Positions 1 through 9,207 of a stretch of 64,000 nucleotides of DNA are shown here, in pieces (the first letter of the stretch is position 1; every line of letters starts with the position of its first letter). The stretch spans positions 1 to 64,000 of the forward strand of contig JBCBGC010000028.1 of the NCBI GenBank assembly GCA_038527215.1, written 5' to 3'. The DNA comes from JAWPMV01 sp038527215 (lineage in GTDB: Bacteria; Bacteroidota; Bacteroidia; J057). Below the pieces are notes generated by a model. It had not been told where the DNA came from. It searched no databases and worked only from the letters and a program-made list of their open reading frames with translations. The position numbers and the translations under genes were made by a program.

Positions 1-240
1 ATCATGGAGACCCCGGATAAGTCTTTTCGCTAACGCTCAAAGCCTTTCCGGGGTGACATATTGGTGGGGGGTTGGGGAATCAAGAAACATTTTAATGAAC
101 TCATCTCTCCTTCCATATGCTTGTCACCCCGGAAGCTCCTCCGACTGTAAGGAGGTGAGCTATCCCTACCGGTCAAGTGCCTTTCCGGGGTGACATATTG
201 GTGGGTAGGTAAGGTTTCAAGAAGCGTTTTGATGAAACCT
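1..240. repeat. Tandemly duplicated palindromic intergenic repeat
   Basis: Two copies of an element lie about 138 bp apart. Each contains TTTCCGGGGTGACATATTGG (44-63 and 182-201), and similarity continues about 40 bp downstream (tcaagaaacattttaatgaa against tcaagaagcgttttgatgaa). The second copy opens with GTCACCCCGGAA at 123-134 and closes with its inverse TTCCGGGGTGAC at 183-194, so the unit is bounded by inverted repeats with a variable stem-loop between. A third relative lies at 31379-31436. The rest of the 1-409 stretch is AT-rich and holds no gene that I can support. The look is that of a REP-like dispersed element; no transposase is visible. Confidence 0.6.
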
Positions 241-409
241 TGGCTTATGCAACATGCGGGATGACTCCTGTTTTTTTACCTAAAACCGACATTTTTCACC
301 TGAATTTCACATTCGTAAGCTTTTATTTATTTCGTTTTCCCCTCCCAATAAGAATCGCCTTTCTTCCTGCATAGTCCCTTATCAGGCGTGAAGCCCAGTA
401 TTTATACAT

Positions 410-3400
410 ATGAGCGATTTTAGGAAAAAGTTATTTGTTGCCTCTCATGGCAGCATCAGCCGGATGTTTTTATTGTTAGGCGGCGGCGGCATGGGTTTTT
501 TCAGTTGGGTACATTTACGCATCCTCCCGGAAGCTAGCCATTCACTTTGGGACCGTTTTCTCATCATGGGCGTGATGTGGATTATTTGGGGGTGGAGCTT
601 CCGAAAAGCTGTAAAAGCAAAACAAATCCATCGCATCACCAATTATGTGCTCTATGCTTTTACCTTTTACAGCACCTACATCGCCTACATTACGGGATGG
701 CCCTACACCTATAGCCTTTCCAGCCTCATCGTGGTGTCTACCATCTTTCTTCACTTCAACGATCGCTCCCAAATCGTTTTTTACAGCTGGTTTTCGGCCA
801 TTGTCCTGGCAATCTTTATGTTTATTCACCCATGGAACAATGCGTTTTGGGGCGTGTTTCTATACAACCTCTACGCCGTCAACATTTTCATCAACTACTG
901 GGTAGGGAGCCGTCGCATCCAGAGCATACAAGAGATGGCCCAACAGAAGCATACCATCCGCTCCCAACAAAGTACCCTGAGTAGCCTCATCGAAAGTAGC
1001 TCAGACCTGATTTGGTCGGTCAATCGATCCGGGCAGTTGACGACCTTTAACCAGGCCTTTTCTAAGGTTTTTGCCCAAAAATACGGGGTCCAGGTATGGG
1101 CTATGATGAACCTCAATGTGCAGTTTCAACAGCTTAACATGGAGAGTCCCTGGTCTACTGCTTTTTCATCCGCCTTTAAAGGTCAGCAGCTGAGTTTGGA
1201 GGACCACATCGAGGTTGGGGGTGAGACGCACTGGTATAATTTTACCTTCAATCCCATCTTTCAGGGGGAAAATATCATAGGAACCAGCGTTTTTGGCCAA
1301 AATATTACAGCTTATAAAAAAGCAGAAGCTGACCTTCGCGCCAGTGAAGAACGCTTTAGTGCGGCTGTTCAGGGATCGAAAGATGGCATCTGGGATTGGG
1401 ACCTGAAGAGACAGGTGTATTACTTCTCCCACCAATGCAAAGAGATTCTGGGATACAGGCCAGATGAACTCCCCAGTGATATCCTAAAGTGGATGAGCAT
1501 GATCCACCGGGAAGACCAGGCCCGGGTTCAAAAGGAAATCGAAAAGCATATCAAAGAAAAAACGCCTTTTCTCCGGGGAGAGTTCCGCATGCGACACAAG
1601 GATGGACATTTCATCTGGATTCTGGCCCGAGGTAAAGCCATCTATGATGAAAAAGGTCATGCGATTCGGCTGGCTGGCTCCAATACTGATATTACTGACC
1701 TGAAAAATACCCGAGAGATCCTTAGTGGGGTTTTGAATAGTTCTCATAGTGGGATTATGGCCATACGGGCGGTGCGGAATCATGAGAAAAAAATCGTCGA
1801 CTTTACCAGTACTTTGCTGAATGTCAGAGGGGCAGACCTTTCGAAAAAATCCACGGAGGAAATATTAGACCAATCACTCAAACAGGTTTTTCCTGAGGTT
1901 GAGGAAAATGGCATCTTCGAGCTTTTCGCTCAGGCAGTAGAGGAGGGCAAAGCTTTTGAGCATGAATTATTTCGCACAGAGCCTAGTGGTCAGGGCGTAT
2001 GGTTCCACATTACGGGCTCTAAGCTGGCTGATGGCCTCACCATTACGTTTACTGACATCACTTCCCGGAAAGAAAACGAACAACGCGCACGACTGCTTTC
2101 GCATGTGGCCAGTGAGACAGACAACGCAGTAGTCATTGCGGACCAACATGGCATCGTAGAATGGGTAAATGAAGGGTTTACCAATATGTCTGGCTATGCC
2201 CTGGCATCTTCTGTGGGGAAACACTTTGCGGATATCCTGCATGGGCCGGAGAGTGTGATCATTCCGGAAGAAGACCTCCTTCCTACCTTAAAACAGGGCA
2301 AAGCGCTTATTTTTGAAAATCGCTATTATGACATAAACGGAGCTCCTTACTGGGTTTCTGTCAACCTAAATGCCCTCATGAGCAAGGAGGGAGATTTGGA
2401 AAAAACGATCCTGGTTGCTACCAATATCACCGCCCAGAAGCAAATACAGGAAGACCTGGAACGGGCCAAACAAGCGGCAGAAGATGCGGCCATGGCCAAG
2501 GCGGAATTCCTGGCCACCATGAGCCATGAAATCCGCACCCCCATGAACGCCGTCATCGGTATGACGGGCTTGTTGCTGGAAACCCCCTTGTCCGAAGAGC
2601 AAAAGGAATATGTAGAAACAGTCCGGATCAGCGGAGACAATCTGCTGACTGTCATCAACGACATCCTCGATTTTTCAAAAATCGATTCAGGCAAGCTAGA
2701 GTTGGAAGCCCAGCCTTTCAGCATGGAAAGTACCATCGAAGATGTGTTGGATTTGCTCTCTACCAAAGCGGAAGAAAAAGGCCTGGAACTCTTGTACGAC
2801 ACGGCTCCCGGTACGCCGGACTTCATCGTCTCTGACCCTACACGCCTCAATCAAATCCTGGTCAACCTGACTGGCAATGCCCTTAAGTTTACGGATGAAG
2901 GAGAAATCCTGATTCACGTGCGGGAAGTCAACCGAGGTCCGGAAAGTTCTTTATTGGAATTTGAGGTAAGAGATACGGGGATTGGGATTCCACCGGAAAA
3001 AATGGACCGCTTGTTCCGCTCTTTCTCACAAGTAGATGCCTCGACCACCCGAAAATACGGGGGCACAGGGCTGGGCCTGGCCATTTGCAAGAAATTAGTC
3101 GGGCTCATGGGAGGCCGCATCTGGATAGAGAGTGAAGTAGGCAAAGGCTCTTCTTTCTTTTTCACCATCCAGGCAGGTCGGGCTTCGGTACCGGTTCAGG
3201 CTATCCCGAGCGCAACAGCCTTGCAAGGAAAGCGCACCTTACTGATCGATGACAATGAAACCAATCTTACCATTCTGCAACGCCAGTGTGAAGGATGGGG
3301 CATGCAGTGTTTAGCGGTTTCTTCGCCCGCCCAAGCCCTCGAAATCTGGGAAGCCAAACCCGCCTTTGACCTGGTCATTACCGATATGCAGATGCCGGAT

Positions 3401-4030
3401 ATGAATGGCTATGAATTGGCCAAAGCTTTGATAGAAAAGGGCTGTCAGGTACCGCTCGTCCTGCTGACCTCCATGGGCGAAAACGCCCTGGAAGAAGAAA
3501 AAGCCATGTTTGCAGCCCGGCTTACCAAGCCGGTGCGGCGAGCGCTGCTTCGGAAGCACCTTCAGAACATCTTAGGTCATAGTCAACAACAGAAAACTCA
3601 GCCTATCCCTGCTGAGGAGCCTGCCATCGTCCTACCCCAAAATCTGAACATCCTGCTGGTAGAGGACAATGTGATCAACCAAAAAGTGGCCCTGCGAATC
3701 CTGAGCAAACTCAACTTAAAAGCAGACGTGGCAGGGAATGGCCTCGAAGCCCTGAAAGCGCTTGAGCTTAAGTCCTATGACCTTATTTTTATGGACATGC
3801 AAATGCCCGAAATGGATGGATTGGAAGCTACCCGTTGTATCAGGGACCTGGGAGAAAAACTTGATCAGCCCCTCATTATTGCCATGACTGCCAATGCTAT
3901 GAAGGGAGACAAAGAGCGGTGTCTTGAGGCAGGCATGGATGATTATATCAGCAAACCGGTCAAGATCAAGCATATCCAGGATGCTGTCTTCCGCTGGTTC
4001 GTTCAAGACAAAAGTTCCGTGCCCAGCTAG
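410..4030 (+). CDS. Hybrid sensor histidine kinase with four PAS domains and two receiver domains
   Basis: This 1206-residue inner-membrane hybrid kinase starts with about six hydrophobic segments (residues 15-165). Four PAS-like domains follow at about 190-305, 315-440, 450-560 and 565-690; the second has a clear PAC end (AGSNTDITDLK). The HisKA H-box MSHEIRTPMN has its phospho-acceptor at His706. The HATPase domain shows the N-box, DTGIGIP and GTGLGLAI. Two receiver domains have phospho-acceptors Asp992 (ITDMQMPDMNG) and Asp1129 (FMDMQMPEMDG). The first REC looks more divergent. The layout suits a multistep phosphorelay from several PAS inputs, but no Hpt domain or DNA-binding output is attached, so a partner must lie elsewhere. 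Its stop overlaps that of the convergent cyclase gene by 4 nt. The input signal cannot be told. Confidence 0.93.
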   Translation: MSDFRKKLFVASHGSISRMFLLLGGGGMGFFSWVHLRILPEASHSLWDRFLIMGVMWIIWGWSFRKAVKAKQIHRITNYVLYAFTFYSTYIAYITGWPYTYSLSSLIVVSTIFLHFNDRSQIVFYSWFSAIVLAIFMFIHPWNNAFWGVFLYNLYAVNIFINYWVGSRRIQSIQEMAQQKHTIRSQQSTLSSLIESSSDLIWSVNRSGQLTTFNQAFSKVFAQKYGVQVWAMMNLNVQFQQLNMESPWSTAFSSAFKGQQLSLEDHIEVGGETHWYNFTFNPIFQGENIIGTSVFGQNITAYKKAEADLRASEERFSAAVQGSKDGIWDWDLKRQVYYFSHQCKEILGYRPDELPSDILKWMSMIHREDQARVQKEIEKHIKEKTPFLRGEFRMRHKDGHFIWILARGKAIYDEKGHAIRLAGSNTDITDLKNTREILSGVLNSSHSGIMAIRAVRNHEKKIVDFTSTLLNVRGADLSKKSTEEILDQSLKQVFPEVEENGIFELFAQAVEEGKAFEHELFRTEPSGQGVWFHITGSKLADGLTITFTDITSRKENEQRARLLSHVASETDNAVVIADQHGIVEWVNEGFTNMSGYALASSVGKHFADILHGPESVIIPEEDLLPTLKQGKALIFENRYYDINGAPYWVSVNLNALMSKEGDLEKTILVATNITAQKQIQEDLERAKQAAEDAAMAKAEFLATMSHEIRTPMNAVIGMTGLLLETPLSEEQKEYVETVRISGDNLLTVINDILDFSKIDSGKLELEAQPFSMESTIEDVLDLLSTKAEEKGLELLYDTAPGTPDFIVSDPTRLNQILVNLTGNALKFTDEGEILIHVREVNRGPESSLLEFEVRDTGIGIPPEKMDRLFRSFSQVDASTTRKYGGTGLGLAICKKLVGLMGGRIWIESEVGKGSSFFFTIQAGRASVPVQAIPSATALQGKRTLLIDDNETNLTILQRQCEGWGMQCLAVSSPAQALEIWEAKPAFDLVITDMQMPDMNGYELAKALIEKGCQVPLVLLTSMGENALEEEKAMFAARLTKPVRRALLRKHLQNILGHSQQQKTQPIPAEEPAIVLPQNLNILLVEDNVINQKVALRILSKLNLKADVAGNGLEALKALELKSYDLIFMDMQMPEMDGLEATRCIRDLGEKLDQPLIIAMTANAMKGDKERCLEAGMDDYISKPVKIKHIQDAVFRWFVQDKSSVPS

Positions 4031-5094
4031 TAGACCGCCGGAACGCGTTCCCGCTCATCCACGGGGTCCAGGCTGTATAATTCAATTTCCTCCTGTTTCC
4101 CGCGCAACAAGATTTTCGTTAGATATTCAGCCTTATACTCCTCGCCTAAATCCAATTGCTCCAGCAGCGTATGGGATAATAGCAGTCGGCGACGATAGTG
4201 GTTACATTCGACCTGAATCCGCGAGGCGGTGTTGATGGTATCTCCGTGGAATACGATATCTCTTTTATAATCTCCGATTTCTCCGACGATAATCTTTCCG
4301 ATATGGTACCCAGCTTTGAAAACGGGTTCGTAGCCGTACTTCTTTTTGTATTTATCCTTCAGCTTTTCTTTTTCAAAGCGGTTATACAGCCAGAAAAAGC
4401 AGTGGATACAGTTTAGGTTTCTCAGCCCGACCTTTTTAGGCCAACTGATCACTACTTCGTCCCCTACGTATTGATAAATCTCTCCCCGCGAGCGCCTGAC
4501 CGGACCCGCGATATCAAAAAAGAAATCATTAAGAAACTGGTGCCACAGCAACGGACCGATTTGCTCGGCAATCATGGTGGAGCCTTTCAGGTCCAGAAAC
4601 ATGAAAATCCGCTCTTCTTCCTGCGGTTGATGATAGCGCCCCATCAAATAATTAAACAGCACATTGGGGCCCAGCACCCGGGAGACCAGGGTGAGAAACT
4701 GTACGATTAACAGAATGGAAAATGCATAGACCACTGCCTGCCAGAAATTCCCCCGGAACACCCAATCCAGGACCTCCTCTCGAATCATCTGTACGGTGAT
4801 TTGGTCCAGAATCGCATAGTATATGCCAAAGATCAGAAGAATGGACAAGCTGATCACCAGGATATAAGCGATGGTCCGGACGAAAAGGACGATTAAAAAA
4901 GGCTGCCTTCGCAAACGGGTCCGGAATAGAAAATGATCCAATAGCCCCGTAAAGAAGCCCATACTTAGGGCCGTGAGTCCACAGATGACATACAGGTGCC
5001 AGACAAAAGGGAAATTCCATAGGGCATAGACCAGTCCTACCAGAGAACTGTACAGTCCCCTTTCCCACAATCTTGTCCAGAAATTCCTGCCCAT
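4027..5094 (-). CDS. Membrane-anchored class III adenylyl cyclase
   Basis: The 355-residue protein has four hydrophobic segments (about 15-35, 38-55, 66-97, 118-140) and then a class III nucleotidyl cyclase domain (about 160-340). The two metal-binding aspartates are visible: Asp168 in FLDLKGST and Asp212 in YVGDEV. The base-selecting pair reads as Lys (VFKAGYHIG) and Asp (RDIVFHGDTIN), the adenylate pattern, and the transition-state Asn/Arg lie in NTASRIQ. It should therefore make cAMP at the inner face of the membrane. It is the last gene of a minus-strand run, 44 nt after the M1 peptidase, and converges with the hybrid kinase. No HAMP or other sensor domain is seen. ATP rather than GTP as substrate is inferred from those two residues. 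Confidence 0.85.
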   Translation of the reverse strand: MGRNFWTRLWERGLYSSLVGLVYALWNFPFVWHLYVICGLTALSMGFFTGLLDHFLFRTRLRRQPFLIVLFVRTIAYILVISLSILLIFGIYYAILDQITVQMIREEVLDWVFRGNFWQAVVYAFSILLIVQFLTLVSRVLGPNVLFNYLMGRYHQPQEEERIFMFLDLKGSTMIAEQIGPLLWHQFLNDFFFDIAGPVRRSRGEIYQYVGDEVVISWPKKVGLRNLNCIHCFFWLYNRFEKEKLKDKYKKKYGYEPVFKAGYHIGKIIVGEIGDYKRDIVFHGDTINTASRIQVECNHYRRRLLLSHTLLEQLDLGEEYKAEYLTKILLRGKQEEIELYSLDPVDERERVPAVY

Positions 5095-5138
5095 AATGGT
5101 TTAATCGAACCCTAGCCTACGCAGGGAAAACGCATAGG

Positions 5139-7067
5139 TTACGAGCCTGAAGGACGCCAGGAATTATTGTCCCGATATTTATCCGGATAGGCACTGCTCC
5201 CCAGGGTCATTTTCTTAATTGGCTTAGCAAATTTTTCCTTGAATTGGAGTTCTTTTTTCCCATCCTCCCAAACTGATACTGAGCGCTTAATGGTCATTTC
5301 TTCTCCATCCTCGAAGGTGATGGTCAGGTGGATGGGAATGGGCGTTGCCCCCACTTTTTCGACCGTAATCAGGGCTTTTTTTCCTTTGATCACTACCTCT
5401 TTCAGGCCCAAATCCGGTACAGTCGCCTCGAAAAACCAGGCTCGCCAAAACCAGTTCAGGTTGCGTCCGCTTACCTCATTGAAGGTAAAGAAAAAATCAT
5501 GGGGTAGGGGATGCTTATTATGCCAGCGCTCGATATAGGTCTGCAGGCATTTAGCAAACAGCTCATCCCCCAGTTCTTCTCGCAGGATATAGTAGGCACA
5601 GGCAGGCTTGGTATAAGAATGGATTCCATAGGCCTGGCCACGCAGCATATATGTCGGTGTCATCAGTGGTAAATCTTCTTCTCGTCCGGCATAAGAAGCC
5701 ACACTAAAAGAATTTCCGATCATGGGATCTCCTCCTTCTGGTTCCAATTCCCGGATCAGGTCGTTGGGCAAAAGCTGCGCCCAACCTTCGTCCATCCAGG
5801 CATACTTGCGCTCGTTGATCCCCATGTAGAAAGGGAAATAGGTATGGACGATCTCGTGATACGTCAGGTCGATCAGGTCCTGCCTTCCCCGTACCCGTCC
5901 ATCATTGACGATCATAGGGAATTCCATGCCACCGGCACCATTGAACACGGACACCTGCGGATAAGGGTAGGGGACACCGGGGAGTTTTTCTGACATATCT
6001 TTCACTGAGAGGCGAGCGATCTCCGCCGCTTCGTCATACCACCGAGCCCCTTGACGATAGCCTACATCTACCAGGACCCGTCTTCCCGGGGCCACTTCCA
6101 CGCTGGTGCCATCCCAGAGGAAAGAATCCGCTACGGCAAAGGCAAAATCAGGTACTTCCCGGGCTTTAAATCGCCAGGTATTACGACCATTCTTTTTAAG
6201 AATACCGCCCTTATTCAAATCTTCCGTGGTCACGATGCGAACTACTTCATCTGTCCGACCGGCCTGTTGAAAGCGTTGCAAATATTCGTTGGTGAGGATT
6301 TCATCCGGATTTTGGAGTAGACCCGTGGCCCAGACAAAGACCTGATCCGGTACGGTGAGGTTCACTTCGTAGTTCGAAAAATCGTGATACATCTCCACGG
6401 TTCCCGAATAGTTACGGCTATCCCAGCCGTCTAATTCATCATAGACCGCGATTTCCGGATACCAATAGGCGATGAAATAGGCGTTTTCGGCATATTTTCC
6501 CTGCCGTTGTACGCCGCCATCCGGAAGGTCATAGGCCCAGTCGATCTCTATATCTACCGACTCACCAGAAGGCAGGCTTTTTCCCAAGCGTAAGAAAATA
6601 TTGGTACCGCTCTGACGAAAGCGAGGACGACGGGCAGCCCGTTGGGCAGGGGCTCCAGAAAGGTCTACCTCTTCCCCTCTCACCGCCACCCGGTTGATCC
6701 GAACCCCATCATGGAGTTGAGAAAGACGCGCCTGAAAGTCCCGTATCCCGCCTTTTTTGTACAAATCCTGTCCCAGACGAATCACTACCTGACTGAGGCG
6801 CCGAGGAGAATTGTTGGTGTAGGTAATTTTCCCCTTTCCTTCCAACACATCTGCCTCCAAATCCAGGTTCACATCAAAGGTATAATCCGCAGTATTGGTC
6901 CAGTATTTTTCTCCAGGCGTACCATCCAGATTCCGGTAGCCTTTTTCATAGGTTTCCTGAATTTCCACGGCCATCGGCAGGCCGCCTTTTTCCTGTGCCA
7001 TCAGGGCGCATACACCCGGTAACCCAAGCATCAAGAGGGCAAAAAAACGCAATATGAAAGGTGCCAT
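5139..7067 (-). CDS. M1-family metallopeptidase, secreted
   Basis: The 642-residue protein has an N-terminal signal peptide (hydrophobic 4-24, cleavage near ALMAQ). The zinc site of family M1 aminopeptidases is complete: HEIVH at His404-His408 and the third ligand Glu427 exactly 18 residues further (YAWMDEGWAQ). The exopeptidase motif normally read as GAMEN is here GGMEF, so the usual Asn is replaced; this is common in the periplasmic Bacteroidota branch. An N-terminal beta-domain (about 40-270) precedes the catalytic domain. It probably trims peptides in the periplasm or outside the cell. It lies 32 nt after the TrpF-like gene and 44 nt before the cyclase, suggesting one transcript. True aminopeptidase activity is inferred. 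Confidence 0.92.
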   Translation of the reverse strand: MAPFILRFFALLMLGLPGVCALMAQEKGGLPMAVEIQETYEKGYRNLDGTPGEKYWTNTADYTFDVNLDLEADVLEGKGKITYTNNSPRRLSQVVIRLGQDLYKKGGIRDFQARLSQLHDGVRINRVAVRGEEVDLSGAPAQRAARRPRFRQSGTNIFLRLGKSLPSGESVDIEIDWAYDLPDGGVQRQGKYAENAYFIAYWYPEIAVYDELDGWDSRNYSGTVEMYHDFSNYEVNLTVPDQVFVWATGLLQNPDEILTNEYLQRFQQAGRTDEVVRIVTTEDLNKGGILKKNGRNTWRFKAREVPDFAFAVADSFLWDGTSVEVAPGRRVLVDVGYRQGARWYDEAAEIARLSVKDMSEKLPGVPYPYPQVSVFNGAGGMEFPMIVNDGRVRGRQDLIDLTYHEIVHTYFPFYMGINERKYAWMDEGWAQLLPNDLIRELEPEGGDPMIGNSFSVASYAGREEDLPLMTPTYMLRGQAYGIHSYTKPACAYYILREELGDELFAKCLQTYIERWHNKHPLPHDFFFTFNEVSGRNLNWFWRAWFFEATVPDLGLKEVVIKGKKALITVEKVGATPIPIHLTITFEDGEEMTIKRSVSVWEDGKKELQFKEKFAKPIKKMTLGSSAYPDKYRDNNSWRPSGS

Positions 7068-7099
7068 AAGAAAAAATAAGGGGTGAGAACATTGTTTGT

Positions 7100-7732
7100 T
7101 TAAGGATCTCGCTCGTATTGGTCAAAGAAGACTTCCAGGAAATCATCAATGTTTTCGTAGTGTAATTGCCCAAATTCCTCCTCGGCTTCATCATAAAAGC
7201 TGAGGCCTTTCACCGCTTCTTTCTTTAGTTGGACAAAAGTGGTGGCTTCCCTCATCTCCTCAAAATGGAGAAAGAGGTCAGGAAAATAGGCTTCATAAGC
7301 CAGGGCTTCCAAGGCAGTTTCCAGGCTTAATTCCAGATAGACCGGACGGTCCAGGGCCTGGATTTCCGCTAAGGCAGCCTCTACCGCCGCGGGGCTTTCC
7401 GGATGAAACCCTCGCAGGATCCAGGCAGGGGCAAGGCTGAAGTCTACCGCCTGTCTATCCGCATAGGGTATGGCGGCAAAGTGAATGGGAAATTGAGCCG
7501 TGGCTTCCTTCAGTTCATCCTGACTTTCAGCATTGATCTCCAGGACTACTTCTGGACCACTTAACCATTGTATGATGTTCCAGACCAGACTTACCGAAAG
7601 TTTGCGGGGGTCGCCTTTCGCCAGGCTGAAATTTATCATATCAAAGCCCACCGCCGCACTGGATCGTGCATCCTGTAAGTTGATCAGATTTCCTATTTGT
7701 AGTAATGGTCGCATCTCCGTTCTCTTGTTCAA
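7100..7732 (-). CDS. TrpF-like beta/alpha-barrel protein lacking the catalytic Cys motif
   Basis: This soluble protein has 210 residues. The first 50 run parallel to phosphoribosylanthranilate isomerase: QIGNLINLQDARSSAAVGF, then FSLAKGDPRKLS, against the usual KICG-x-T-x-x-DA-x-x-A-x-x-G and F-x-x-x-SPR-x-VS. The catalytic Cys of the KxCG motif is absent (QIGN), so tryptophan biosynthesis activity is unlikely. A barrel fold with another, perhaps non-catalytic, role is inferred. It heads the minus-strand run with the M1 peptidase and cyclase. Start choice is open: Met7 (7714) would place the motif at the usual distance from the N-terminus. A conserved Bacteroidota family of unknown function is the likeliest placement. 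Confidence 0.7.
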   Translation of the reverse strand: MNKRTEMRPLLQIGNLINLQDARSSAAVGFDMINFSLAKGDPRKLSVSLVWNIIQWLSGPEVVLEINAESQDELKEATAQFPIHFAAIPYADRQAVDFSLAPAWILRGFHPESPAAVEAALAEIQALDRPVYLELSLETALEALAYEAYFPDLFLHFEEMREATTFVQLKKEAVKGLSFYDEAEEEFGQLHYENIDDFLEVFFDQYERDP

Positions 7733-7843
7733 TTCAGGCTCCGCAAAGATAGGGGAAGCAGGATTATGAAGGAAACCGGGAGAACGAAGTTTCGCAGGAT
7801 TGCGTATCTTGTATAAGGAAACTTTTATATACCTATCTCCATT

Positions 7844-8329
7844 ATGGTCTTTCGCAGCCTTTTATTATTACTCCTCTTCGCTGCCGGTGCTACGGTTCTA
7901 TTTTATATTTTTTGGGACTGGCAAAAAAATCGGCAAGTCCGGGAGCGCTTCGTTGCCTGGTTATATCGGCTGGAAGATCGCTATCATGAGTTACTCAATA
8001 AACAGCGCATCGCGGCAGACCTGGCAGGCAAAGAGGCAGAAGCAGAATGGAGTCATCTGGAAAAAGACCTGCTGCAGGCCCTTCGCCCTGAATTAGAACA
8101 CTTGGTCTCTTTGCTCAATGCAGAAGTCCCCGTAGGGATTCGTTTTTCCGCCAAACACCCCCTCCCCGCCCTGAGAACCGCCATTGAAGAAGTAATGGCC
8201 ACCACTCCCGGTTCCGAGCCTGCCATCACACCAGAGAAAAGGGCCCGCCTGGAAGAGGTTTTTGAACTCACCGTCAAGGGTAAGCTCGCCGATGAAAAGC
8301 TGGATATGAAGGCCGGGGTGAGCTGGTAA
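7844..8329 (+). CDS. Single-pass membrane protein with coiled-coil region, unknown function
   Basis: I do not recognise this family. The 161-residue product has one N-terminal membrane segment (about 3-24), then a basic stretch (NRQVRERF) and a charged, probably helical region (about 30-90) rich in Glu, Lys and Leu. The C-terminal half contains a predicted compact part with an ELTVKGKLADEKLDMKAG tail. The topology suggests N-terminal anchoring with a cytoplasmic helix. A TATCTTG element at 7805-7811 lies 33 bp upstream and is a one-base-short match to the Bacteroidota -7 box. It is divergent from the TrpF-like gene and stands alone. Confidence 0.65.
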   Translation: MVFRSLLLLLLFAAGATVLFYIFWDWQKNRQVRERFVAWLYRLEDRYHELLNKQRIAADLAGKEAEAEWSHLEKDLLQALRPELEHLVSLLNAEVPVGIRFSAKHPLPALRTAIEEVMATTPGSEPAITPEKRARLEEVFELTVKGKLADEKLDMKAGVSW

Positions 8330-8619
8330 AAATGAGCCTGGCTCCTTTATATAACGTTAAGGATTCTGAACGACTGATAGGCCACCACACCAACCATAAC
8401 GCTCTCTCCCTCACGAGCGCAGACAAGCTTTGCAGGTGTTAATCATGTTTATTCCTGGTCTTTGCCCTCTTCAGTGGCCTGGTCTATCAAAGAAATTTTA
8501 ACCGAAAGCCATAAACCAAAGCGGTCACGCAGGCTTCATGCGTACGGGTCATGCTTACCCCGCCCAGGCTGTACCTGGCTCTGACTACATGACCACCCGT
8601 CTAATGCCCCCATCCCCCC
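8330..8619. other. Intergenic stretch without recognised gene
   Basis: About 290 bp between the small membrane protein and the AAA+ remnant. I find no convincing ORF, promoter, hairpin with T-tract or repeat here. It may be decayed sequence from the same event that broke the following AAA+ gene. Confidence 0.5.
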
Positions 8620-9180
8620 ATGAAACACCTCATCCTTTTTCTCAGCTTTTTTCTGTTTTTTCAGCCGTTTCTCCAGGCCCAGAAAGACGCTAAAGACCAG
8701 CTGCAAAAGCGAGGCTGGCTCATGGACCTGCCTACTGCCCCGGCCAAAACGGCTTTCCCCTGCCCAAAAGTGACGAAAGGGGTCAGAAGTCCTTCTAAAA
8801 GCCAAACGATCATCCTCGCCATGGAAAGCAGCCCGGCTTTGTGGAAATTACTGGGTGCGGTTGGTCAGGACCGAGGCACTGCCATCTGGCGCATCAACCT
8901 CGATCAGATGCAAGGACGCTATATAGGAGAGACCGAAAAGAACCTCCGACGCTTGCTCTCCACTGCTGAGAAAGCAGGCGTAGTCCTCTTTTTTGATGAA
9001 GCAGATGCCCTTTTTGGTAAAAGGACCGACGTAACTTCCAAGCGAGAAGTGCGCACCCGCTTGTTGTCTTTGGTCAGAGAATACAAAGTGGATTGTTTTA
9101 TTCACTGTAGCTTTCTACCTTACCCTGACCGAAGTTGGACGAGTACCTCGCATTTGCTCAGTTGTTTCCCTAAGCAGTAA
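8620..9180 (+). pseudogene. Decayed AAA+ ATPase remnant
   Basis: The open frame encodes 186 residues. Its middle is unmistakably AAA+: YIGETEKNLRRLLSTAE followed by Walker B LFFDEADALFGKR, as in the DUF-type AAA ATPases of Bacteroidota contractile-injection and phage-like loci. The Walker A loop that should lie about 40 residues before is absent (only GAVGQDRGT), and after the SKREV segment the sequence loses the NLLL/arginine-finger part and ends in unrelated residues. The N-terminus has a secretion-like hydrophobic stretch that does not fit an AAA+ enzyme. The parts look assembled by deletions and frameshifts. No partner genes remain nearby. A real small secreted protein is possible but less likely. 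Confidence 0.6.
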
Positions 9181-9207
9181 CGCTACGTTAGGCAAATACC
9201 CCCTACT

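Noticed and set aside
9178..9194. Integron attC-like core GTTAGGC after the AAA+ remnant
   Set aside because: No matching RYYYAAC partner with inverted-repeat arms lies within 150 bp upstream, and no integrase is seen.
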